DNA of 64,000 bases from JACVRW01 sp963716215 (GTDB lineage Bacteria; Actinomycetota; Thermoleophilia; Solirubrobacterales; Thermoleophilaceae), in assembly GCA_963716215.1 (NCBI GenBank), contig OY970298.1, positions 372,001-436,000 of the forward strand, read 5' to 3'. Positions 48,906-55,673 of the stretch are shown here, one piece after another. Position 1 is the stretch's first letter. Each line of letters opens with the position of its first letter. The notes below the pieces were generated by a model that worked only from the letters and a program-made list of their open reading frames with translations, was not told the origin of the DNA and ran no database searches. The position numbers and the translations under genes were made by a program.

Positions 48906-48911
48906 AAACTA
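48906..48911 (-). promoter_or_regulatory. TANNNT -10 element for the GNAT-DegT-GT2 operon
   Basis: TAGTTT on the minus strand ends six bases before GTG 48899. Confidence 0.45.
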
Positions 48912-48945
48912 GCCCAGCTCAGATCCGGATGCTGCCAGCCGGTCG

Positions 48946-49914
48946 TCAGCGAGAACTAGCTCCGCGGTCGATCACACCGCGCAGCCCCAGCTGCTTGGGA
49001 TACGGGCGCAGGTACGCCTGCGCCCGCGCCCAGTCGTCGCCAGCCTCGCGCAGATGGCGGCCGAGCAGTGCGAGCGGCACCGCCACGGGGACCAGGCCGC
49101 CGCGATAGTCCTCGATGACCTCGCACAGCTCGGCGCGGTCGGAGGCCCCCAGGTCGTCTTTGACGTGACCGGCGAGGTGCATCAGCGCGTTCGCCTGGCG
49201 GCCAGGCGTCGCGCGCTGGGCGAACGCTCGCGCGTGCAGGTCGCGGTAGCGCTGCTCGAGCTCCTCGCGGCCAAGCTCGCCCTGCCGCGCTACCAACCGG
49301 CCAAGGCCGGTCGCCGCTTGCGGGTCATGTGCCAGCACGGCGGCCTTCTCACTCGAGTGGAAGCGCACCAGCCCTGCGGCTGGCCAGTCGGTCGCGAAGA
49401 AGTCGCGCACCCGCGCGTGGCCGAATACGCGGTCGACGAAGTGCTCGCGCAGCCCCGGATCGTTGAGTCGCCCTTCCTCCTCGAGCGGCAGCTGCGGCCA
49501 GGCGTCCACGAGTGCCTGGGCGAACAGGCCGCGGCCGCTTGGCGGCGCGCTGTCGCCGCTCCACTCGCGCACCCGCTCGAGCCCGCAGCTCGGCGAGCCC
49601 TTCTTCAGCACGAAGCCCGACAGGTCACGACCGCGCAGCTCGTGCGATCGTCGCGGCCGCCCAGGTCGCTCATGGCCTGCGTGTGATCGCGTCCCTGACT
49701 GCGCCGACCAGCCTGACCGGTCCCCGTCGCGACGCTCCAGGCGAATCGGCTCGCGCGGCACGCCGAGCCCGATCCCCACCTCCGGGCAGACCGGCACGAG
49801 GCGCACGTGTGAGGCCAGCTCGTCGAGCAGGAACGCGTTTTGCTTATGACCGCCGTCGTATCGGACCCGCTCGCCCACTAGGCACGCCGACACGCCGAGG
49901 CGGATCTCACTCAT
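48946..49914 (-). CDS. TudS-like DUF523 plus DUF1722 protein, with probable internal frameshifts
   Basis: The 322-residue frame has an N-terminal DUF523 domain. In this family TudS thiouracil desulfidases bind an iron-sulphur cluster through three Cys, seen here in VSACLVG, VPVCPEVGIGLG and KKGSPSCGL. The C-terminal DUF1722 (YbgA) domain begins near FFATDWPAAGLVRFHSSEKAAVLAHDP. Between about residues 60 and 92 the frame reads nonsense (DRSGWSAQSGTRSHAGHERP). Other frames give PVRLVGAVR and GRDHTQAMSDLGGRDDRT, which fit DUF523. Three one-base losses near 49722-49725, 49693-49695 and 49640-49647 would explain this and restore the frame. ATG overlaps the DUF2236 stop. Confidence 0.8.
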   Translation of the reverse strand: MSEIRLGVSACLVGERVRYDGGHKQNAFLLDELASHVRLVPVCPEVGIGLGVPREPIRLERRDGDRSGWSAQSGTRSHAGHERPGRPRRSHELRGRDLSGFVLKKGSPSCGLERVREWSGDSAPPSGRGLFAQALVDAWPQLPLEEEGRLNDPGLREHFVDRVFGHARVRDFFATDWPAAGLVRFHSSEKAAVLAHDPQAATGLGRLVARQGELGREELEQRYRDLHARAFAQRATPGRQANALMHLAGHVKDDLGASDRAELCEVIEDYRGGLVPVAVPLALLGRHLREAGDDWARAQAYLRPYPKQLGLRGVIDRGASSR

Positions 49915-50711
49915 CCCGGGCGCAGCCTAAGGCGCTTCGGCACCAGCGGGAGCACGGCGCGCCTGACGTACTCCGCGCCGCCAGCCACGATCGCCTTGCG
50001 CACGACCGCCGGCGGCAGCGGCGAGAAGCCGTACTGCCGGCGGATCTGGTCGGGCAGGAGCGCAATCGTGATGAAGTTCGCGGCCTCCAAGAGCGGTCGC
50101 GCCGCCCAGGGGATCGGCGGGCGCAGCACGATTTCGCGAGCACGCTCGCGTGCCCAGTCGCTCACGTAGAGACGGTCGCCGTCGAGCATCTCGCGCCGGT
50201 AGCGCTGCAGCCCGTCGAGGCCGTCGGGCATGTCGCGGTCGCGCAGCCCGAACAGGCGGCCGATGGTCCGGTAGTCCTCCCACAGAGCGGCCTCCTCCTC
50301 GGCGCTCAACGCGGCGACGTACTTTCGATAGACGACGCTCGCCGAGTCCACCAGGGTGAACAGCACCCACATGAGCAGCTCCGGGTCATCCGCGCGGTAG
50401 GCGGTGCCGGCGGGGTAGGGCCCGACGCGCTGCTTGAGCTTGCCGCGGACCTTGGAGTGCATGTCGCGCACGTGGGCGGTCACCCGGTCGGCCTCGCGCC
50501 TGGAGCCGAAGCCGATCGTGCCCATCACGCGCGCCGTGCGGGCGAGCCGCTCGTAGGGGTCCTCGAGCGCGGTCGTGTGCGCCAGCAGGCCCGAGACGGC
50601 GAGCGGATGGGCGGCTTGCATCAGCAATGCGCGCGGGCCCGACAGCGCCAACGCACGCTCCCGGTGCACGCGCCGCAGCATCGACGCGTCGGTGAAGTAG
50701 CCGCGCGCCAT
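49911..50711 (-). CDS. DUF2236 / oxygenase MpaB family protein
   Basis: The 266-residue helical protein fits DUF2236, the family of MpaB-like and latex-clearing-protein-like haem proteins. It shows RALLMQAAHPLAVSGLLAHT (with a candidate haem His), DPYERLARTARVMGTIGFGS, VRGKLKQRVGPYPAGTAYRADDPELLMWVLFTLVDS and YRREMLDGDRLYVSDWARE. The function is likely oxidative but the substrate is unknown. It overlaps the MerR-DICT stop by one base and the TudS-like start by four, so the three are one operon. Confidence 0.82.
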   Translation of the reverse strand: MARGYFTDASMLRRVHRERALALSGPRALLMQAAHPLAVSGLLAHTTALEDPYERLARTARVMGTIGFGSRREADRVTAHVRDMHSKVRGKLKQRVGPYPAGTAYRADDPELLMWVLFTLVDSASVVYRKYVAALSAEEEAALWEDYRTIGRLFGLRDRDMPDGLDGLQRYRREMLDGDRLYVSDWARERAREIVLRPPIPWAARPLLEAANFITIALLPDQIRRQYGFSPLPPAVVRKAIVAGGAEYVRRAVLPLVPKRLRLRPG

Positions 50712-51538
50712 CAGCCCAGGCGCTCCAGCGTTCGTGCGGTGATGGCCGCCGCGAGTCGCAGCTGCTCGTCGCTCGGCGGCGGAGGCGGACCGGCGGGCTC
50801 GGCGAACCGCGCCGCCAGTTCGGGGGCCGCCGCCTCGGCCAGCCCGGTGCAGATGTCCCGCGCCGCACGCACCACGGTCGGCTCCACGCTCCAGATCACT
50901 TCGAACGCCCGCGCCATGTCACGGGTACGCCGCTCGGGAGGCAGCTCGACGCCCGCAAGGCAGGCGGCATGGCCGACCGCCTCGCAGACCACCGCCCACT
51001 CGCGGGAGAGCGGGGCGGAGTCGCCGACTGGCAGCTCCACCGGCTCCTGGGCGGCGAGGCGCGGACGCTCGAAGTCTGCAAAGACCACCGTCAGCTCCGC
51101 CGTTCGGGCGAAGTCGCGCCAGCGGCGCTCTGACTGGCGGTAGAAGCGCTCGCGCTGGAACGAGGCGAACAGCAGCGGTCGCTCGGCCCGCGCGCAGCTC
51201 TCGTCTTCGAGCGCGCGGCTGAGCGCGAGCAGGTGGCGCTTGCGCAGCCGGTGGGGAACGAGACCCGGGTGCCGGTTGCGCAGGCCGGCGAAGACGGACG
51301 GTTCGAGCCGCCCGGCGGACTCGCGCGCGCGGGCGATCGCGACCGCGAGCGATACGCCCTCGTCGCGCTCGCGTACGACGCGTCGGATCGGCTCGACGTC
51401 GACCTCGCGGTAGCGGCGGTGGCCGCTCGGGAGCCGCTGCGGCTCGGGAAAGCCGTGGCGTCGCTCCCACATGCGCAACGTGGCCGCGCTGACGCCTGTC
51501 CGGTCGACCAGGTCACCGATCGCGAGGCCTTGTCCCAT
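50711..51538 (-). CDS. MerR-family regulator with DICT sensory domain
   Basis: The 275-residue protein starts with a MerR helix-turn-helix (IGDLVDRTGVSAATLRMWERRHGFPEPQRLPSGHRRYREVDV). After about residue 95 a DICT-like domain follows, with RPLLFASFQRERFYRQSERRW, AELTVVFADFERPR and SREWAVVCEAVGHAACLAGVELP. DICT has been proposed as a sensory domain linked to light or redox signals. The protein probably controls this cluster and the divergent SRPBCC gene. The start directly follows the stop of the small membrane protein. Confidence 0.87.
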   Translation of the reverse strand: MGQGLAIGDLVDRTGVSAATLRMWERRHGFPEPQRLPSGHRRYREVDVEPIRRVVRERDEGVSLAVAIARARESAGRLEPSVFAGLRNRHPGLVPHRLRKRHLLALSRALEDESCARAERPLLFASFQRERFYRQSERRWRDFARTAELTVVFADFERPRLAAQEPVELPVGDSAPLSREWAVVCEAVGHAACLAGVELPPERRTRDMARAFEVIWSVEPTVVRAARDICTGLAEAAAPELAARFAEPAGPPPPPSDEQLRLAAAITARTLERLG

Positions 51539-51910
51539 TCAGGACGACCTCCAGGCCAGCGCCGCGGCGGCGGCGCCGAAGGCGCCCGCGGCGATCACGG
51601 TGCCGAGCTTCGCGCGTGCCGGCAGACCTTCGCCGTCGGCGGCGAGCGTGGCTGCCAAGTCCACGCCATCCGAGGCGGCACACGCCGCGAGCCACCAGCG
51701 CGGCTGGCCGCCGGAGGCCGCGGCGGCCAGCGCGCCCGCTGAGATCGCCAGGTCGCGCCCTCCCAGGCCGCGCACCGCGACTCCCCCGCCCGGGGTGGCG
51801 GGAGCCGCGCCCAGCCACGGGCGCGCCGTGCGCCCCGGCGCGGCGAGCAGTCCGACCGCGTAGGCGATCCGTAGAGCTGAGTAGCCGGTGATGAGTTGCT
51901 TGAGGCCCAT
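51539..51910 (-). CDS. Small membrane protein of unknown function
   Basis: From ATG 51910 the protein has 123 residues and three or four hydrophobic segments (LRIAYAVGLLAAPG, LAISAGALAAAAS, WWLAACAASDGVDLAATLAA, LGTVIAAGAFGAAAAALAW). It resembles DUF4267-type small actinobacterial membrane proteins. The frame is open to 51991, but the extension crosses the divergent promoter region and adds no plausible sequence. It is the first gene of the MerR-DICT operon. Confidence 0.6.
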   Translation of the reverse strand: MGLKQLITGYSALRIAYAVGLLAAPGRTARPWLGAAPATPGGGVAVRGLGGRDLAISAGALAAAASGGQPRWWLAACAASDGVDLAATLAADGEGLPARAKLGTVIAAGAFGAAAAALAWRSS

Positions 51911-51989
51911 ACGTTCTGTTACCTGGGTGCCGAACATCTTAAACACCTTGTTGAGGTTTTTCTGCACAAGACTCGGGTAGCCGCAGAGC
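51911..51989. promoter_or_regulatory. AT-rich divergent promoter/operator region
   Basis: This 79-base gap separates the MerR-DICT operon from the SRPBCC gene. Its middle part (51936-51968) is distinctly AT-rich for this genome, with AAACACC-TTGTT-GAGGTTT as an imperfect dyad. It is the obvious binding region for the adjacent MerR-DICT regulator. Confidence 0.5.
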
Positions 51990-52454
51990 ATGTCAACGAT
52001 CGAGCAGTCAGTCGAAATCGACGCGCCGCTGAGCGCCGTCTACAACCAGTGGACGCTCTTCGAGGAGTTCCCGAAGTTCATGGAGGGCGTGGAGGAGGTC
52101 AAGCAGCACGACGACACACATCTGCACTGGGTCGCCGAGTTTGGCGGCTCGCGCCACGAGTGGGACGCAGAGATCACAGAGCAGAAGCCCGACGAGCGGG
52201 TGGCGTGGCGCAACACCGACGGCAAGGACAACGCCGGCGTCGTGACGTTCCACCGCCTGGACGACGCGCACACGCGCGTGATGGTGCAGCTTGACTTCGT
52301 GCCGGAGGGCATCAAGGAGAAGCTGGGCGACGCGCTCGGGGCCCCCGACCGCCGCGTGCAGGGGGATCTGCAGCGCTTCAAGGAGCTGGTGGAGTCGAGC
52401 GGCGGCACGGGCAACGGCTGGAGGGGCGAGGTGAAGCGGCCCGACGAAGCCTGA
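51990..52454 (+). CDS. SRPBCC-family (polyketide cyclase-like) protein
   Basis: The 154-residue protein fits the SRPBCC/START-like helix-grip fold. It begins STIEQSVEIDAPLSAVYNQWTLFEEFPKFMEGVEEVKQHDDTHLHWVAEFGG, typical of the cyclase/dehydrase subgroup. RVMVQLDFVPEGIKEKLGDALG follows, then a C-terminal helix. It probably binds a hydrophobic ligand. Divergent from the MerR-DICT operon, it is likely under the same regulator. Confidence 0.85.
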   Translation: MSTIEQSVEIDAPLSAVYNQWTLFEEFPKFMEGVEEVKQHDDTHLHWVAEFGGSRHEWDAEITEQKPDERVAWRNTDGKDNAGVVTFHRLDDAHTRVMVQLDFVPEGIKEKLGDALGAPDRRVQGDLQRFKELVESSGGTGNGWRGEVKRPDEA

Positions 52455-52492
52455 GCCTTGGCTGCCAGCGGCTTGCCGAGGTAACGCTGGTC

Positions 52493-52520
52493 GCGCGCGA
52501 GCCCGCCCGGGCTCGCGCGC
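52493..52520 (+). terminator. Strong hairpin terminator after the SRPBCC gene
   Basis: GCGCGCGAGCCCG and CGGGCTCGCGCGC form a 12-13 pair perfect stem with a tiny loop, followed by TTCTATG. It sits 38 bases past the stop codon. Confidence 0.75.
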
Positions 52521-52546
52521 TTCTATGCGACTGAGCGCGGCGCTCG

Positions 52547-52552
52547 TATCCT
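52547..52552 (+). promoter_or_regulatory. TANNNT -10 element for the GT4-PHP gene
   Basis: TATCCT ends seven bases before GTG 52560, just after the terminator. Confidence 0.5.
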
Positions 52553-52559
52553 GCGCCTC

Positions 52560-54392
52560 GTGCCCTTCTCGATCGCCCAGGTGACGCCGTGGCCCTGGGA
52601 GCAGCACCACGAGGTCAACCGCTTCGTCGAGCGGCTCTCGGACGAGCTCTGCACCCGCGGGCACCGCGTGGTGGTGGTCGCGCCCTCCGACTCGCGCGAG
52701 CTCGTGCGCGAAGGCCGGGGCAAGGTGCAGGAGATGGCGTCGAACCCCGACGCCATCTTCGACGACCCCGGCTGTGCTTCGCTGCTCGCCGTCGGACAGT
52801 CGCTGCCGTTCCGGCGCGGCGGCTCGGTGTCGCTGCCGCTGGACGTGTCGCGCACGCTCGAGGACCTGCTCGACCGCGCCGAGCTGGACTTCGTGCACGT
52901 GCACGAGCCGTTCGCCCCGAGCGCGTCGTCGGCCGCCCTGCGCCACTCGCACGCGCTCAACGTCGGCACCTTCCACTCCACCACCGAGCGCTTCGTCTCG
53001 ACCCAGGTGGCCCGCAGGGTGGTCGAGCTGCTGTTCGGCCGCCTCGATGGCCGCACGGCCAGCTTCGCCGCCACGCGCGACCTGATCGAGCGCTACTTCC
53101 CCGGCGACTATCGCGTGATCCAGCCCGGCGCCGACCTGTTACCCCGCCCGGCCGCGCATGACGGGCCGCCGGAGATCGTGTTCTCGGCTGAGGAGGAGCG
53201 GGGAGCGCTGCGCCTGTTCCTGCGCGCGCTGCGCCGGCTTCCGACCGATCACGACTGGCGCGCGACGATCTGGCTGCGCGACCCCTCCTCGGCGCCGGCC
53301 GTCTCGCTCTCGCGCCGGCTGCGCGAGCGCGTGCGGCTGGCCGGGCCAGCGGACGGCTCCGAGGCGCAGCACCTGGCGCGCGCCACGATCGTCGTGGCCG
53401 CCTCCGCCGGCGCCGCGCCCGCTGCTCAGCTCGTGCTGCGCGCCCTGGCCGGCGGCGCTGTGCCGGTGGTGGCCCGCCTGCCCCAGTACGAGGAGGCGCT
53501 GCGCGAGGGCGAGCTGGGCCTGCTGTTCGAGCCGCGCGACGCGGTCACGCTGGCCGCCCAGCTCGAACGACTGATCTCGGAGCCGCAGCTCGTCGCGAGC
53601 TTCCGATCGCGTATCGAGGCCGCTCACTCCCAGCTCTCCTGGACGCGCGTGGCCGAGCAGTTCGAGGCCTTGTTCGAGGAGATCGCCGCGCGTCGCCACG
53701 GCAACGGACGCCCCGCGGTGCAGCAGCGGCTGGGCAAGCGCGACTTCATCCACGTGGACCTGCACATGCACACCGACCACTCGCCGGACTGCGCCACCCC
53801 TGTGCCCACGCTGCTCGACACCGCCAAGCGGGTCGGCCTGGGCGCGATCGCGATCACCGATCACAACGAGGTCTCGGGGGCGCTCGCCGCCCGCGAACAG
53901 GCCGACGGGATCAAGGTGATCGTGGCCGAGGAGGTCAAGACCGCCGACCAGGGCGAGGTGATCGGGCTCTTCATCGAGGAGAAGATCACGCGGGGCATGA
54001 CGCTGCAGGAGACGATCGCCGAGATCCGCCGCCAGGGCGGGCTCGTGTACGTGCCCCACCCGTTCGATCGCATGCACGCGGTGCCCGACTACGAGCACCT
54101 GCTGGACGTGGTCGAGCAGATCGACGCGATCGAGGTGTTCAACCCGCGCGTGGCGTTCACCGCGTTCAACGAGGAGGCGGCCCGCTTCGCGGCCAAGTAC
54201 CGAATCGTGGCCGGCGCCGGGTCCGACTCGCACGTGGCCCAGGGGCTGGGCTCCGTGAAGATCCGGATGCGCGACTTCGACGGACCGGAGGAGTTCCTGG
54301 AGTCGCTGCGCGACGCCGACATCGTCCGCAAGCGCCAGTCGCTGCTCTACGTGCAGGCGCTGAAGTTCATCCAGACGCGCGGCAAGAAGTGA
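52560..54392 (+). CDS. GT4 glycosyltransferase-like / PHP phosphoesterase fusion protein
   Basis: The 610-residue protein joins two domains. Residues 1 to about 380 are a GT-B fold (FSIAQVTPWPWEQHHEVNRFVERLSDELCTRGHRVVVVAPSD; LVLRALAGGAVPVVARLPQYEEALREGELGLLFEPRD), with a weakly conserved donor site. From about residue 395 a PHP domain follows, with metal motifs HVDLHMHTDHS, AITDHNEVSG and YVPHPFD, and a late GAGSDSHVAQ. It resembles TrpH/RNase AM-type phosphoesterases. The chemistry of the fusion is unknown. It heads an operon with the genes at 54389, 55075 and 55500. Confidence 0.82.
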   Translation: MPFSIAQVTPWPWEQHHEVNRFVERLSDELCTRGHRVVVVAPSDSRELVREGRGKVQEMASNPDAIFDDPGCASLLAVGQSLPFRRGGSVSLPLDVSRTLEDLLDRAELDFVHVHEPFAPSASSAALRHSHALNVGTFHSTTERFVSTQVARRVVELLFGRLDGRTASFAATRDLIERYFPGDYRVIQPGADLLPRPAAHDGPPEIVFSAEEERGALRLFLRALRRLPTDHDWRATIWLRDPSSAPAVSLSRRLRERVRLAGPADGSEAQHLARATIVVAASAGAAPAAQLVLRALAGGAVPVVARLPQYEEALREGELGLLFEPRDAVTLAAQLERLISEPQLVASFRSRIEAAHSQLSWTRVAEQFEALFEEIAARRHGNGRPAVQQRLGKRDFIHVDLHMHTDHSPDCATPVPTLLDTAKRVGLGAIAITDHNEVSGALAAREQADGIKVIVAEEVKTADQGEVIGLFIEEKITRGMTLQETIAEIRRQGGLVYVPHPFDRMHAVPDYEHLLDVVEQIDAIEVFNPRVAFTAFNEEAARFAAKYRIVAGAGSDSHVAQGLGSVKIRMRDFDGPEEFLESLRDADIVRKRQSLLYVQALKFIQTRGKK

Positions 54393-55045
54393 TGCGCGCG
54401 AAAGGACAGCGGGCCGGTCCGTCAAAGCCTGTGGGCGAGGTGCCGGCTACCGACGACGAGATCAGGGAGAAGTACCTGGAGCGCGCCATTCGTGAGCTCA
54501 ACCAGCTCACGCGCGAGATCCAGGGCTGCGACCACTGCCCGCGGGGGAATCTGATGCCGGTGCTCGGCTCGGGCCACCCGCAGGCGGACATCCTCCTCCT
54601 GAAGTACATCCCCGTGCCCTCGGAGATCGAGGAGGGCGTCGCGTTCTACGGGCGCGCCGGCAGCGCGCTGATGAAGAGCTTCAAGCGGCTCGGCATCGAC
54701 CCGCTGGCCGTGTACGGGACGGTCTTCGTGAAGTGCCCGGTCGGCGACACCGACCTGTCGGCCCCCGAATGCCGCGCCCGGGTGCTCGAGGAGTACGCGA
54801 TCGTGCAGCCTCGCATCGTCGTCGTGATGGGCGAGGAGGCACTCGAGGAGCTGAACGGCTTGGGCGTCCCGCTCGGCCGCGAGATCGAGCCGCGACCCGG
54901 CGAGATCCAGCGCCTGACGCCCTCCTGCGAGGCCCTCTACGTGCCGGACATCGACCGCTCCCTCGACGAAGAGGTGGCCAAGCGCGAGTTCTGGGCGGCC
55001 TTCCGCGCGCTGGGCGAGTGGTACGCGGACTTCCCCCCGTATTAA
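54389..55045 (+). CDS. Uracil-DNA glycosylase superfamily-like protein, degenerate motifs
   Basis: The 218-residue protein has a family-4-like layout: an N-terminal helix, then GCDHCPRGNLMPVLGSG, VAFYGRAGSALMKSFKRLGIDP, VFVKCPVGD and PRIVVVMGEEALEELN. Cys at 47, 50, 116 and 128 could bind an iron-sulphur cluster. The usual catalytic motif GEGPGxDE is replaced by LKYIPVPSEIEEG, and the C-terminal HPS-type motif is missing. It may therefore lack normal glycosylase activity. GTG 54389 (or ATG 54392) overlaps the GT4-PHP stop. Confidence 0.72.
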   Translation: MMRAKGQRAGPSKPVGEVPATDDEIREKYLERAIRELNQLTREIQGCDHCPRGNLMPVLGSGHPQADILLLKYIPVPSEIEEGVAFYGRAGSALMKSFKRLGIDPLAVYGTVFVKCPVGDTDLSAPECRARVLEEYAIVQPRIVVVMGEEALEELNGLGVPLGREIEPRPGEIQRLTPSCEALYVPDIDRSLDEEVAKREFWAAFRALGEWYADFPPY

Positions 55046-55062
55046 AACCCGCCGGACGGGGG
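55034..55062 (+). other. Hairpin across the stop codon of the UDG-like gene
   Basis: CCCCCGT (55034-55040) pairs with ACGGGGG (55056-55062) around a 15-base loop that contains the TAA stop. It abuts the next promoter element (TAACGT). No T-tract follows on the plus strand. Confidence 0.35.
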
Positions 55063-55068
55063 TAACGT
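55063..55068 (+). promoter_or_regulatory. TANNNT -10 element for the gene at 55075
   Basis: TAACGT ends six bases before ATG 55075. Confidence 0.45.
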
Positions 55069-55074
55069 CGACCT

Positions 55075-55500
55075 ATGGCCGACAAGGCGAAGATCTTGGT
55101 CGTGGCCAATCGGACCGCCGAGTCCCCTGAGCTCCTGGCAGCCCTGCATGCGCGCGCCGTCCACGGACCGTGCGAGTTCACCCTGCTGGTGCCGTCCACC
55201 CCGCATGGGATCGCATGGGCCGCGAACATGCAGGACGCGGGCAACGAGGAGGCCGAGCAGCACCGCAGCGCCTTCCTCGCCGAGCTGCGCGACGAGGGCC
55301 TGGACGTGGCCGACGCGAAGGTCGGCGACGGCGATCCGCTGGCTGCGATCTCCGACGAGTGCAACTTCACCGACTACGACGAGCTGATCGTGTCGACGCT
55401 GCCGCTGAAGCTGTCGAAGTGGCTGCATCTCGACCTGCCCCGCAAGGCCGAGGCGGCCACCGGGCTGCGCGTGACCCACGTGACCGGGAGCGAGGTCTGA
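55075..55500 (+). CDS. USP-like (universal stress protein fold) protein
   Basis: The 141-residue protein begins KAKILVVANRTAESPELLAALHARAVHGPCEFTLLVPSTPHG, alternating strand and helix as in a Rossmann-like USP fold. It ends with YDELIVSTLPLKLSKWLHLDLPRKAEAATGLRVTHV, typical of the last strand-helix-strand of stress-protein relatives. The ATP-binding G-x2-G-x9-GS loop is not obvious. Role unknown. It is cotranscribed with a small Cys protein (TGATG overlap). Confidence 0.65.
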   Translation: MADKAKILVVANRTAESPELLAALHARAVHGPCEFTLLVPSTPHGIAWAANMQDAGNEEAEQHRSAFLAELRDEGLDVADAKVGDGDPLAAISDECNFTDYDELIVSTLPLKLSKWLHLDLPRKAEAATGLRVTHVTGSEV

Positions 55501-55673
55501 TGGATCTCGAGGAGCGAGAGGGCGTCGACCCGGTCATCGAGCGGCGGTGCGCGGAGTGCGGCGCGACGCTGACGGAGGCCGAGATCAAGGCGGCGCTCGA
55601 GACCAAGGGGCCGTTCCTGTGCACCGTCCACGCGAACGAAGAGGTCGCGCTGGACGAGGACGCGACCGGCTAG
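55500..55673 (+). CDS. Small Cys-rich protein (57 aa)
   Basis: From ATG 55500 (TGATG overlap with the previous stop) the protein reads MDLEEREGVDPVIERRCAECGATLTEAEIKAALETKG... It has a CAEC pair near residue 17 and one more Cys in FLCTVH followed by His, giving a possible zinc-ribbon-like CxxC...CxxH site. It is too short for firm assignment, but the start, spacing and metal pattern support a real gene. Function unknown. Confidence 0.6.
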   Translation: MDLEEREGVDPVIERRCAECGATLTEAEIKAALETKGPFLCTVHANEEVALDEDATG

